DNA from: Oceanirhabdus seepicola
Lineage (GTDB): Bacteria > Bacillota > Clostridia > Clostridiales > Clostridiaceae
NCBI RefSeq assembly: GCF_023684385.1
Contig: NZ_JAGSOJ010000002.1
Span: forward strand, 930,001 to 994,000
Reading direction: 5' to 3'
DNA length: 64,000 nt
A program made the position numbers and the translations under genes. The stretch's first letter is position 1, and each line of letters starts with the position of its first letter. The notes beneath the pieces are model-generated. The model saw nothing but the letters and a program-made list of their open reading frames with translations, ran no database searches and was not told where the DNA came from. Positions 18,362 to 27,584 of this stretch are shown here, piece by piece.

Positions 18362-18427
18362 ACTAAGAAAATCAGAAATTAGAACTGTTAAATATATATA
18401 TAAAACTTATAAATGGAGGTATTATCA

Positions 18428-18898
18428 ATGTTAAAAGATAAGAAGATTATTGCAATCGGAGATAGAGATGGTATACCAGGTCCAGCTATTCAAGCTGTAT
18501 GTGAATCTGCAGGAGCTGAAGTTTTATTTGCATCAACAGAGTGTTTTGTCTGAACAGCTGCAGGTGCAATGGATCTGGAGATCCAACAAAGAGTTAAAGA
18601 TTTAACTGAAAAGCATGGAGCAGAAAACGTAGTAGTAGTTATCGGTGGAGCAGAAGGTGAGTCTGCTGGATTATCTGCTGAAACTGTTTCAGCTGGAGAC
18701 CCAACTTTCGCAGGACCTTTAGCAGGAGTTGCTTTAGGATTATCTGTTTATCATGTTGTTGAAGATGAGATTAAAGAAGCAGCAGATGCTGGTGTTTACG
18801 ATGAGCAATGTGGAATGATGGAAATGGTATTAGATATTGACGAAATCGTTAATGAACTTAAATCTGTAAGAAAAGAGTTCGCTAAATATTCACTATAA
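18428..18898 (+). CDS. grdA: Glycine reductase selenoprotein A (Sec-containing)
   Basis: A 156-residue selenoprotein read through an in-frame TGA at 18551-18553, which encodes Sec42 in the motif CFVU. The start is ATG 18428 behind GGAGG (N-terminus [20 protein letters not shown]). A naive caller would start at 18569 and lose the first third. GrdA takes the carboxymethyl group from protein B on its selenol as Se-carboxymethylselenocysteine and delivers it to protein C, forming a mixed selenide-sulfide that TrxA reduces. The length is as in known GrdA. A candidate SECIS hairpin follows the UGA. Confidence 0.96.
18570..18585 (+). promoter_or_regulatory. Candidate SECIS hairpin of grdA
   Basis: Stem TGGATC / GATCCA with a TGGA loop, starting 17 nt after the Sec UGA, inside the coding region as bacterial SECIS elements are. 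It is expected to bind SelB-GTP-Sec-tRNA. The call is based on position and fold by eye. Confidence 0.6.
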
Positions 18899-18934
18899 TA
18901 CAATAAACACATTCCAAAGATAGGAGGAATAGCT

Positions 18935-20242
18935 ATGATTAAAGTAGTTCATTATATAAATCAATTCTACGCTGGTATCGGTGGAGAAGAGATGGCTCAC
19001 ATTGAACCTGAGGTGAGAGAAGGATTCGTTGGTCCTGGTATGGGATTAAACGGTGCATTCAAAGCTCAAGGTGAAGAAATGGAGATTGTTGCTACAGTAA
19101 TATGTGGAGATTCTTACTTCGGTGAGAACATGGAAGAAGCACTTCCAAAAGTATTAGATTTAATTAAAGGATTCGAGCCTGATATGGTAATCGCTGGTCC
19201 TGCATTTAACGCTGGTAGATACGGTGTTGCTTGTGGTGCTGTATGTAAAGGTGTTAAAGAGGTTCTAGGAATTCCTGCAATGACTGCAATGTACAAAGAG
19301 AACCCGGGTTCAGACATGTACAAGAAATTTACTTATGTTTACGAAACTGGTAACAGTGCTGCTGGTATGAGAAAAGCTCTTCCAGGAATGGCTAAATTAG
19401 CTGCTAAATTAGTTAAAGGTGAAGCTGTTACTCCAGACGAAGATGGATATATTGCTAGAGGAATCAGAAAGAACTTCTTTGCTGATGAAAGAGGAGCTAA
19501 GAGAGCAGTAAACATGCTTGTTAAAAAGCTTAAAGGTGAAGAATTCACTACTGAGTTCCCAATGCCAGACTTTGATAGAGTTGAACCATGTGCTGCAATC
19601 AAAGACATTACAAAAGCTAAAATTGCTATTGTAACTTCTGGAGGAATTGTTCCTGCTGGAAACCCAGATCACATAGAATCTTCAAGTGCATCTAAAATTG
19701 GTAAATATGATATCGAAGGTATCATGGACTTAAAAGAAGGAGAATTTGAAACAGCTCACGGTGGTCATGACCCTGTATATGCTAATCAAGATCCGGATAG
19801 AGTTATACCTGTAGATGTATTAAGAAACATGGAGAAAGAAGGAAAAATCGGATCACTTCACAGATACTTCTATTCAACTGTTGGTAACGGTACTGCTGTT
19901 GCTTCAACTAAGAAGTTCGGAGAAGACACAGCTAAGGAATTATTAGCTGATGGTGTTGATGCTGTAATCTTAACTTCTACGTGAGGAACTTGTACACGTT
20001 GCGGAGCAACGTTAGTTAAAGAAATCGAGAGAGCAGGAATTCCAGTTACACACATGTGTACTATTACTCCAGTATCTCTTACTGTTGGAGCTAACAGAAT
20101 CATTCCAACAATTGCAATTCCTTATCCATTAGGAGATCCATCATTAACTGAAAAAGAAGAATACGCTATAAGAGAAAAGTTGACTGAAAAAGCACTTGAA
20201 TCTTTAGTAACTGAAGTAGATGGTCAGGTAGTATTCGAGTAA
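18935..20242 (+). CDS. grdB: Glycine reductase component B gamma, selenoprotein (Sec-containing)
   Basis: A 435-residue selenoprotein with an in-frame TGA at 19982-19984, Sec350 in the redox motif TSTUGTCTRCGAT. Downstream the frame continues through PVTHMCTITPVSLTVGANRIIPTIAIPYPLG to the TAA at 20240-20242. GrdB is the substrate-specific gamma subunit of protein B and cleaves the carbon-nitrogen bond of glycine bound to GrdE. The relatives GrdF (sarcosine) and GrdH (betaine) are similar; the glycine call rests on the adjacent grdE/grdA and the glycine riboswitch. RBS AGGAGG. Confidence 0.95.
19996..20012 (+). promoter_or_regulatory. Candidate SECIS hairpin of grdB
   Basis: Perfect 7-bp stem ACGTTGC / GCAACGT with a 3-nt GGA apex (or a 6-bp stem with a 5-nt loop), 11 nt after the Sec UGA. 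Confidence 0.65.
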
Positions 20243-20251
20243 AATAAAATT

Positions 20252-20296
20252 GGAAGACGTTCCGTATAATATGTGAGAGGAAGACGTTCCTCTCAC
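20252..20296 (+). promoter_or_regulatory. Hairpin and repeated palindrome between grdB and grdC
   Basis: The palindrome GGAAGACGTTCC occurs twice (20251-20262 and 20279-20290). The second copy forms the top of a 10-bp stem GTGAGAGGAA / TTCCTCTCAC (20273-20282 with 20287-20296, loop GACG), with AT flanks that extend the pairing. No T-run follows, so it may be an RNA-processing or 3'-end-protecting element that sets different levels for protein A/B and protein C messages. Confidence 0.5.
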
Positions 20297-20404
20297 AATT
20301 ATATTACAGTAATTTGCGTAAAGGGGATAAATCAAATAGATATATCTTTTTTACATAAACTACTAAAAATTTTAACGTATTAAGATTTTAAGGAGGAAGT
20401 TAAT

Positions 20405-21940
20405 ATGAGTTACGCAGTAATAAAGAAATCTTCTTATGTTCTTGTGAATACTCCAGATATGATCATCCATAATGGAACTACACAAATGACAGAGAGAATA
20501 ACAAATCCAGATTCAGAGTACTTAAAAACTCTTAAGGATCACATTAAAAATTATGAAGGTGTTGTAGGATACGCACCAAACCAAGTTTATATTGGTAACA
20601 TGACTCCAGATGAGTTAGCTGCTACTCCAAAACCTTGGTTCGATAAGAATGTTGAAGGGGCTAAAAGATTCGGTAAATTCGGAGAAATAATGCCACAAGA
20701 CGAATTCTACGGATTAATGAAAATATGTGATGTATTTGACTTAGTTCTTTTAGAAAATGACTACTTAAGTGCTATTAAAGCAAAATTAGAAGAACATAAG
20801 ATCTTCAAAGGTAAAGTTTCTGAATTAGGTGAAGGTGAAGAAATTTCTAAAATCAAAGATTTAATTGAGAACAAAGGCGCTGAAGGACTATACAGCAATG
20901 GCGAGTTAATCGGTTGTGTTAGAAGAGCTCACGATATTGATGAAAACTTAAACGCTGAATTTATCTTAGAGAATATAGCTTGTAAAGCTTCAGGCGTACT
21001 TGCTGCTGCTCACTTATTAGATGGATTAGATGTTCCAGTTGAAGAAATCGGATATGTTATAGAATGTTCTGAAACTGCTATTGGTGATATGAACCAAAGA
21101 GGTGGAGGAAACATGGCTAAATCTATCGCAGAAGTTGTTGGATTAAATGCAGCTAACGGTAGTGATGTAAGAGGATTCTGTGCTGCTCCAGCTCACGCAT
21201 TATTAAATGCTTCTAGCTTGGTAAAAGCTGGAACATTCAAGCATGTTATGATAGTTGCTGGTGGATGTACTGCTAAATTAGGAATGAATGCTAAATCTCA
21301 TATTGGAAAAGAAATGCCAGTTATGGAAGATTGTCTTGGTGGATTTGCATTATTAATATCTGAAAATGACGGTATTAACCCAATAGTTAGAACTGACGCA
21401 GTTGGAAGACATACTGTTGGACATGGTTCTTCACCACAAGCTGTTTTAGAAGCACTTGTATTAAATCCATTAAAAGCTATGGATATGAAGATCACTGACG
21501 TTAATAAATACTCACCAGAAATGCAAACATCTGAAATTACAGCACCAGCTGGAGCTGGAGATGTACCTACACAGAACTATAAAATGATTGGTGCATTAGC
21601 TGTTAAAAACGGACAATTAGATAGAAAAGAATTAAAAGAATTTATTACTAAACACGGATATGAAGGATTTGCTCCTACACAAGGTCATATTCCATCAGGA
21701 GTACCAATCTGTGGACACGGTAATGAAAAAATAGTATCAGGTGAATTAGATAACTACATGATAATTGGTAAAGGAAGTTTATTCTTAGGAAGAATGACTA
21801 ATCTTTTCGACGGAGTATCTATGCTAGTTGAGAAGAATCCAGGTGCTGTAGCTGAGGAAGCTGGAATAAGCAAAGAAGAAGTTAAATCTATGGTTGCGGA
21901 TGCAATGAAAGACTTTGCTACTTTTCTTATGGAAAACTAA
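20405..21940 (+). CDS. grdC: Glycine reductase component C beta subunit
   Basis: A 511-residue GrdC of family length, a FabH/thiolase-like fold. With GrdD it forms protein C, which converts the carboxymethyl group on the GrdA selenocysteine into an acetyl thioester and then acetyl phosphate with inorganic phosphate. Visible landmarks are SDVRGFCAAPAHALLNASSLV (a conserved Cys in the thiolase-like site) and HIPSGVPICGHG. Acetate kinase (not in this window) would then make ATP. RBS AAGGAGG. It is separated from grdB by 162 bp with a strong hairpin. Confidence 0.95.
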   Translation: MSYAVIKKSSYVLVNTPDMIIHNGTTQMTERITNPDSEYLKTLKDHIKNYEGVVGYAPNQVYIGNMTPDELAATPKPWFDKNVEGAKRFGKFGEIMPQDEFYGLMKICDVFDLVLLENDYLSAIKAKLEEHKIFKGKVSELGEGEEISKIKDLIENKGAEGLYSNGELIGCVRRAHDIDENLNAEFILENIACKASGVLAAAHLLDGLDVPVEEIGYVIECSETAIGDMNQRGGGNMAKSIAEVVGLNAANGSDVRGFCAAPAHALLNASSLVKAGTFKHVMIVAGGCTAKLGMNAKSHIGKEMPVMEDCLGGFALLISENDGINPIVRTDAVGRHTVGHGSSPQAVLEALVLNPLKAMDMKITDVNKYSPEMQTSEITAPAGAGDVPTQNYKMIGALAVKNGQLDRKELKEFITKHGYEGFAPTQGHIPSGVPICGHGNEKIVSGELDNYMIIGKGSLFLGRMTNLFDGVSMLVEKNPGAVAEEAGISKEEVKSMVADAMKDFATFLMEN

Positions 21941-21966
21941 TATAGCTAGGAAAAGAGGTGTATATC

Positions 21967-23133
21967 ATGAGCCAAGAGAAAACTAAAGCAATGATCGCAG
22001 AAGTATTCAGTGATATAGCTGAAGGTGTAAAAAGTGGATCATTCGGTAAAAAAGTTAAAATCGGTTTAACAATTTTAGGTTCTGAACATGGAATTGAAGA
22101 GATGGTTAATGCAGCTGAATTAGCAGCATCTAAATACAAGGACTTTAATATCGTGTTAATAGGTTCAAAAGTTGAAACTGACCTAGAACTTATAGAAGTT
22201 GAAAATGCAGAAGAAGGTCATAAATTAATGACTTCTATGCTTGAAAAGGGCGAAATTCAAGGATGTGTTACTCAACACTTTGATTTCCCAATCGGAGTTT
22301 CTACAGTAGGTAAAGTTGTAACTCCAGCAAGAGGAAAAGAGATGATCTTAGCTACTACTACTGGAACTGCTTCACTTAACAGAGTAGAAGGTATGGTTAT
22401 GAATGCTATTTCTGGTTTAGCGGTAGCTAAATCAAATGGTATTAAAAATCCTAAAATTGGTATCTTGAATATTGAAGGTGCTAGACAAGTTGAAAGAATA
22501 CTTAAAGATCTTAAAGATGGTGGATATGAGATAGATTTCGCAGAATCATTAAGAGCTGACGGTGGATGTGTATTAAGAGGAAATGACTTATTATTCGGTA
22601 CACCAGATGTAATGGTTTGTGATTCATTAACAGGAAACATAATGGTTAAAATGTTATCTTCATTCTCAACAGGTGGAAGCTACGAAACAGTTGGTGCTGG
22701 ATACGGACCAGGTGTTGGTAAAGACTACGATAAGCTTATAAATATTGTATCTAGAGCATCAGGAGCACCGTTAATAGCTGAAGCTATAAAATATTGTGCT
22801 GACTGTGCAAAGGGTAATGTTTTAGATGTTGCAAGAGATGAATTTAAGAAGGCTAAAAAATCTGGATTAGATGGTTTGATTCAAAAACTTCTAGATAAGC
22901 AGAAGCCAGCTGCTGCTGAAGAAGAAGTTAAAATGCCACCTAAGAAAGTTGTAACATTCTCAATAGCAGGTGTTGATATTCTGGATTTAGAAGATGCTTG
23001 TAAAGCTCTTTGGAAGAAAGATATCTATTCTGAAAGTGGAATGGGATGTACTGGACCAGTAATTCTTGTAAATGAAGCTGATGGTGAAAAAGCTATTGAA
23101 GCTTTAAAAGAAGCTGAATTTATTCAAGGATAG
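21967..23133 (+). CDS. grdD: Glycine reductase component C alpha subunit
   Basis: A 388-residue GrdD, similar in fold to PlsX/phosphotransacetylase-type enzymes, partner of GrdC in acetyl phosphate formation. A C-terminal SGMGCTGPVILV carries Cys361, close to where the acetyl-carrying cysteine of known GrdD lies. The ATG at 21967 is chosen: the in-frame GTG at 21958 is itself part of the AGAGGTG ribosome site. The start lies 26 bp after grdC stops; a strong terminator follows, closing the operon. Confidence 0.94.
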   Translation: MSQEKTKAMIAEVFSDIAEGVKSGSFGKKVKIGLTILGSEHGIEEMVNAAELAASKYKDFNIVLIGSKVETDLELIEVENAEEGHKLMTSMLEKGEIQGCVTQHFDFPIGVSTVGKVVTPARGKEMILATTTGTASLNRVEGMVMNAISGLAVAKSNGIKNPKIGILNIEGARQVERILKDLKDGGYEIDFAESLRADGGCVLRGNDLLFGTPDVMVCDSLTGNIMVKMLSSFSTGGSYETVGAGYGPGVGKDYDKLINIVSRASGAPLIAEAIKYCADCAKGNVLDVARDEFKKAKKSGLDGLIQKLLDKQKPAAAEEEVKMPPKKVVTFSIAGVDILDLEDACKALWKKDIYSESGMGCTGPVILVNEADGEKAIEALKEAEFIQG

Positions 23134-23140
23134 TATATTA

Positions 23141-23170
23141 AAAACACACAAGGGAACTTGTGTGTTTTTT
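23141..23170 (+). terminator. Terminator of the glycine reductase operon
   Basis: 12-bp stem AAAACACACAAG / CTTGTGTGTTTT with a GGAA loop (23141-23152 with 23157-23168), followed by more T residues. Confidence 0.9.
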
Positions 23171-23682
23171 TAATGGAGAATTGATAATGTATAATGAGTT
23201 ATGTTTCTGTTTTGGCAGAAACTACATCTTATCGTTATTTAGAACAAGGTAATTTTACTCATTATATCTATGTATATAATATTGTATTTTTTTATTCAAG
23301 TTTCTATTTGAAGATAAAAGTAGCAAAAGTCCATTATTTTTTTGCTAGTTGTGTTAATTATGTTAAATAATAAATGTGCCATCGTTATTACTTAAATATG
23401 CTAACGTTATTATAAAAAAGTGCGTTTTTTGTAGTAAAAACACTTGGGAATATTGAAATGAAAAATAAATATGTTATATAATTTAACTTTTACAATCAAT
23501 AAATAGCGATACATGTATAATATTGAAGAAATGTGCTATAATATACTGAAAATTCACAAATTAGGTTCTGTAACAAAAATTAAAATAATTAATAAAAATT
23601 TAAAAATAAAGAAGGAATTTATTAGTTTTTATAGAATATTAATTTAGTGTGGTAAAGATTATAAAAATCAGGAGGGAAAAAC
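23171..23682. other. Intergenic stretch upstream of the BMP transporter operon
   Basis: About 510 bp, very AT-rich. It has a small stem GTTTTT/AAAAAC (about 23424-23441) and two TATAAT-like boxes near 23515 and 23537 that could serve the transporter operon. No purine riboswitch consensus and no coding frame are seen. Confidence 0.45.
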
Positions 23683-24789
23683 ATGTTTAATAAAAAACTT
23701 GTTGCAATGACTTTAGCTATCACTATGGTAGCTGCGGGATTCGTTGGATGTGGAAAGAAAAACACTGAAAATAATGCTGCAAACAATAATGCAAAGAATA
23801 ACACAAAGGTTGAAGAGAAAGGTGAGGAGATCAAAGTTGGTCTTGCTACTGACGAAGGTGGAGTAAATGACAAGTCATTTAACCAATCAGCTGACGAGGG
23901 AATTCACAGAGCAGGAGAAACTCTAAATGTAAAGTACAACTACATTGAGTCTCAAAGTAAAGAAGATTACGCTGAGAACTTAGAAGCTTTAATTGATGAT
24001 GGTAAAGATGTTGTATTTGCTGTAGGATTCCAAATGGCTGACGCTGTTTCTGGTATGTCTGAGAAGTATGCAGATGCAAAAATTGCTATAATCGACAATG
24101 CTTATGAGGTTCAACCTGCTAACGTTCACTCAATCGTATTCAAAGAGCACGAAGGGTCTTTCTTAGTTGGAGTTATCGCTGGTTTAACTACTAAAACAAA
24201 TAATATTGGATTCATTGGTGGAAAAGATTTCCCATTAATAAATAGATTCGAATTTGGATTTGCAGCTGGTGTTATGAGTGTTAACCCAGAAGCAGGTAAA
24301 GATTTAGTTAGCAGAGATGCTGTTAAATATGCTGATAGCTTTGGTGATGTAAACAAAGGTTATGAGTTAGCTAAAGCTCTTTATGATGAAGGATGCGATA
24401 TTATTTATCATGCTGCTGGTGGAGTAGGAATTGGTTTATTCAAAGCTACTGCTGAGTTAAGAGAAGCTGGTAAAGATGTATGGGCTATCGGTGTTGATAT
24501 GGACCAAGCTGTTTCATTACCTGAGTACAAAGATGTTATCTTAACTTCTATGATTAAAAGAGTTGACACTGCTACTTTCTCTGTAGTTAACGATGTAGCT
24601 AATGGAGAGTTCAAAGGTGGACAGGTTACAGCTCTTGGATTAAAAGAAGAAGGTGTTGGAATTGCTGCATCAAGCAAAGAACACGTTTCTGAGGAAATTT
24701 TAGCTAAAGTTGAAGAGACTAAGAAAGCTATTATTGAGGGCGAAATCGTTGTGCCTGAAAATGTAGAACAGTTAAAAGAGTTCAAATAA
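23683..24789 (+). CDS. BMP family substrate-binding lipoprotein (nucleoside ABC transporter)
   Basis: A 368-residue lipoprotein with a signal peptide ending in VGC (lipidated Cys23), a short Asn/Lys linker (about 24-48), then a Bmp/Med domain (TDEGGVNDKSFNQSADEG, GKDFPLINRFEFGFAAGV, YHAAGGVGIGLFKA). The family (TmpC/PnrA, BmpA, NupN) binds purine nucleosides outside the membrane. The following ATPase and two permeases complete the Nup-type importer. RBS AGGAGGG. The nucleoside substrate is inferred from the family. Confidence 0.93.
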   Translation: MFNKKLVAMTLAITMVAAGFVGCGKKNTENNAANNNAKNNTKVEEKGEEIKVGLATDEGGVNDKSFNQSADEGIHRAGETLNVKYNYIESQSKEDYAENLEALIDDGKDVVFAVGFQMADAVSGMSEKYADAKIAIIDNAYEVQPANVHSIVFKEHEGSFLVGVIAGLTTKTNNIGFIGGKDFPLINRFEFGFAAGVMSVNPEAGKDLVSRDAVKYADSFGDVNKGYELAKALYDEGCDIIYHAAGGVGIGLFKATAELREAGKDVWAIGVDMDQAVSLPEYKDVILTSMIKRVDTATFSVVNDVANGEFKGGQVTALGLKEEGVGIAASSKEHVSEEILAKVEETKKAIIEGEIVVPENVEQLKEFK

Positions 24790-24842
24790 GATTAAATTTA
24801 TAAACTTTCTAAAAATTTACTTAATTAAAAAAAATTTATCAT

Positions 24843-24901
24843 TGTTTCATTAAATATCAAAGGGTATAATAGTAGCTAGATGTATTTAATGCATCTGGCT
24901 A
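24843..24901 (+). promoter_or_regulatory. Internal promoter and early hairpin between BMP gene and ATPase gene
   Basis: TTGTTT (24843-24848), 17 bp, TATAAT (24866-24871) is a reasonable sigma-A promoter. A 10-bp stem TAGCTAGATG / CATCTGGCTA (24873-24882 with 24892-24901, one G-T pair) begins right after it. The hairpin may also be a partial terminator giving more lipoprotein than ATPase. Confidence 0.45.
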
Positions 24902-24946
24902 TTTCTTCACTATGCAAGTTATCACATATAATGAGGAGGAAATATA

Positions 24947-26488
24947 ATGGAAAAAGTCATTGAGATGATTGGCATTACAAAACTATTCCCTGGGACGATT
25001 GCCAACGATAACGTAAACTTTGACTTGCGCAAGAGTGAAACCCATGTTTTGCTTGGAGAGAACGGTGCGGGTAAGACAACGTTAATGAACGTTTTATATG
25101 GGTTATATCAGCCTGAAAAAGGTAAGATTAAAATTAAAGGCCAAGAAGTTAAGTTAAATAGTCCTAATGATGCTATTAAGTTAGGAGTAGGTATGGTACA
25201 TCAGCATTTCATGTTGGTACATAATTTTACTGTAACTGAAAATATCATACTTGGAAGTGAGATAAAATCTGGTATCAAATTAGATTTAGATAAAGCTAGA
25301 GAAGAGGTTAAAGCTCTTGCTGACAAATATGGATTCAAGATTGATCCTGATGCTATTATAGAAGATATATCAGTTGGTCAACAACAAAAGGTTGAGATAT
25401 TAAAAGCTCTATATAGAGGGGCAGAAATTTTAATTCTAGACGAACCTACTGCAGTATTAACACCTCAAGAGATTGAAGAGTTAGGGCTAATCATAAATAA
25501 TCTTGAGGCTGAAGGAAAATCAGTAATATTAATTACACATAAGCTTAAAGAAGTAATGAGTATGAGTGATAGAGTTACTATTATCAGAAGAGGTAAAGTA
25601 ACTGGTACAGTTAATACTAAAGAAACTAATATTGATGAACTTGCAGAATTAATGGTAGGAAGAAAAGTAAACTTAGTTGTTGAGAAAAAGGAAGCTAAAG
25701 TTGGAGATACTATATTAAAGATAAAAGATGTTACTGCTAACGATCACAGAGGAATAGCTGCTGTTGAAAAACTAAGTTTAGAAGTGCGTAGTGGTGAAAT
25801 ACTAGGAATAGCTGGGGTTGATGGAAATGGTCAATCCGAATTAATTGAAGTTCTTACAGGTCTTAGAAAGGCTGTAAAAGGTGAAATAACTTTAAGTGGA
25901 AAAGATATTTTTGGAAAGACACCTAGAGAAATATCAGACTCAGGATTAGCACATATTCCAGAAGATAGACATAAAAGAGGACTTATACTTAAATTTTCAT
26001 TGTTTGAGAATTCTGTATTAGGGAAATATCATCGTAAGGAATTCTCTAATGGAATAAAAATGAAGTATGAAGCAATAAAAGATCACTGTAGAAAATTAGT
26101 TGAAGAATTTGATGTTAGAACACCTAGTATTGATGTTCATGTTGGTGCTTTATCAGGAGGAAATCAACAAAAACTTATAGCAGCTAGAGAGATTAGTAAA
26201 AACCCTGATGTGGTAATTGCTGCACAGCCTACAAGAGGTCTTGATGTTGGAGCTATAGAATATATTCATAAAAGATTAGTTCAAGAAAGAGATAACGGAA
26301 AAGGTGTGTTATTGGTTTCATTAGAGTTGGATGAAGTTTTAGCACTATCTGATAGAATAGCTGTTATGTATGATGGACAGATAGTAGGTATTCTTGATAG
26401 AAAAGATGCTGATGAACAAAAATTAGGAATACTTATGGCTGGTGGAACACTAGATGAAACGAAAGGAGTGAAATCAAATGAGCAATAA
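24947..26488 (+). CDS. Nucleoside ABC transporter ATP-binding protein (double ABC)
   Basis: A 513-residue protein with two fused ABC domains. Domain 1 has Walker A GENGAGKTT (about 38-46), signature SVGQQQKVEI and Walker B LILDEPTAVL. Domain 2 has a degenerate Walker A GVDGNGQSE, signature LSGGNQQK and AAQPTRGLDVG. This is the sugar/nucleoside (RbsA/NupO/YufO) type. It powers the two permeases that follow, at the cytoplasmic face. RBS GAGGAGG. Its stop overlaps the first permease by 11 bp. Confidence 0.95.
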   Translation: MEKVIEMIGITKLFPGTIANDNVNFDLRKSETHVLLGENGAGKTTLMNVLYGLYQPEKGKIKIKGQEVKLNSPNDAIKLGVGMVHQHFMLVHNFTVTENIILGSEIKSGIKLDLDKAREEVKALADKYGFKIDPDAIIEDISVGQQQKVEILKALYRGAEILILDEPTAVLTPQEIEELGLIINNLEAEGKSVILITHKLKEVMSMSDRVTIIRRGKVTGTVNTKETNIDELAELMVGRKVNLVVEKKEAKVGDTILKIKDVTANDHRGIAAVEKLSLEVRSGEILGIAGVDGNGQSELIEVLTGLRKAVKGEITLSGKDIFGKTPREISDSGLAHIPEDRHKRGLILKFSLFENSVLGKYHRKEFSNGIKMKYEAIKDHCRKLVEEFDVRTPSIDVHVGALSGGNQQKLIAAREISKNPDVVIAAQPTRGLDVGAIEYIHKRLVQERDNGKGVLLVSLELDEVLALSDRIAVMYDGQIVGILDRKDADEQKLGILMAGGTLDETKGVKSNEQ

Positions 26489-27584
26489 GAAAAAAGAAGT
26501 AAAAGAATCTCCTTTAATGAATAATATTAAATCATTAGCGTTTCCGCTATTATCAATTCTTATCTCAATTTTTGTTGCAGTATTCTTTGTAATATGGGCA
26601 AAGCCTGAATTTTCACTTTTAGATTACCCTAAGGCTTTTGTTGATTTATTTGATAATATTTGGAAAGGTTCATTTGGTAATACTAAAAAAATGCTAGACA
26701 CATTAATATATGTTACACCATTATTATTTACTGGGGTAGCTCATTCATTGGCATTTAGAACTGGCTTATTCAATATTGGAGTTGAGGGACAATTTGCACT
26801 AGGTATGATTGGAGCGGCTCTTGTAGGTATGATACCTGGATTACCAATGTTAATTCATATACCTTTAATGATAATAGCAGGTATTGTATTCGGAGGCCTT
26901 TGGGCTGCCATCCCAGGTTACTTAAAAGCTAAGATAGGTGCTAATGAAGTTGTTAACACCATTATGATGAACTATATAGCGTTGTATTTAATAAACTTTG
27001 TTGTTCTAAGAACTGCATTTGGTATACCTAACGCTGCTAAAACATATGATATTCAAGCTAGTGCTCAAATGCCGAAAATTATGGTAGAGTTGAGTAGAGG
27101 AAGTTGGGGTATCGCTATTGCAGTAATATTTGCAATATTAGCATATATTCTTCTTTGGAAAACAACAATAGGATACGAATTAAGAGCTGTAGGAATTAAT
27201 CCACATGCATCTGAGTATGGTGGAATAAACATTTCGAAGAACACTGTTCTTTCAATGGTTCTTTCAGGAGCGATTGCTGGTATTGGTGGTGCAATGCAGG
27301 TTGCAGGTACAGCTCATAATATAACTGATTATGTTAGTTTACCAGGATATGGATTTGATGGTATCGCAGTTGCGTTGCTTGCAAAAAATAATCCAATAGC
27401 CTGTATAGCTTCAGCACTATTGTTTGGTGCATTAAGAGCAAGTTCAAGAACTTTACAATTAAATGGAATCCCTAAGGAGATTATTTCTTTAATCCAAGCA
27501 ATCATCATAATCTTCGTTGCTATAGATTTCGTTTATAGATGGCTTGGAAAAAGAAAGAAAAAGGGGGCAATTGTAAATGGATAA
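26478..27584 (+). CDS. Nucleoside ABC transporter permease 1 (YufP/NupP type)
   Basis: A 368-residue integral membrane protein of the BPD_transp_2 family with about 8-10 hydrophobic segments. The motif GLFNIGVEGQFALGMIGAA (about 97-115) and the EAA-like region GINPHASEYGGINISKN contact the ATPase. It overlaps the ATPase gene by 11 bp and the next permease gene by 8 bp, so translational coupling is likely. It forms half of the transmembrane channel. Confidence 0.94.
   Translation: MSNKKKEVKESPLMNNIKSLAFPLLSILISIFVAVFFVIWAKPEFSLLDYPKAFVDLFDNIWKGSFGNTKKMLDTLIYVTPLLFTGVAHSLAFRTGLFNIGVEGQFALGMIGAALVGMIPGLPMLIHIPLMIIAGIVFGGLWAAIPGYLKAKIGANEVVNTIMMNYIALYLINFVVLRTAFGIPNAAKTYDIQASAQMPKIMVELSRGSWGIAIAVIFAILAYILLWKTTIGYELRAVGINPHASEYGGINISKNTVLSMVLSGAIAGIGGAMQVAGTAHNITDYVSLPGYGFDGIAVALLAKNNPIACIASALLFGALRASSRTLQLNGIPKEIISLIQAIIIIFVAIDFVYRWLGKRKKKGAIVNG

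Noticed and set aside
18569..18898. Separate 109-residue gene in grdA
   Set aside because: It is the part of grdA after the Sec codon; the upstream frame, ribosome site and CFVU motif show one selenoprotein.
20054..20242. Separate 62-residue gene in grdB
   Set aside because: It is the C-terminal part of GrdB after Sec350.
23171..23682. Purine riboswitch before the nucleoside transporter
   Set aside because: The conserved J-region and loop motifs of purine aptamers are absent.
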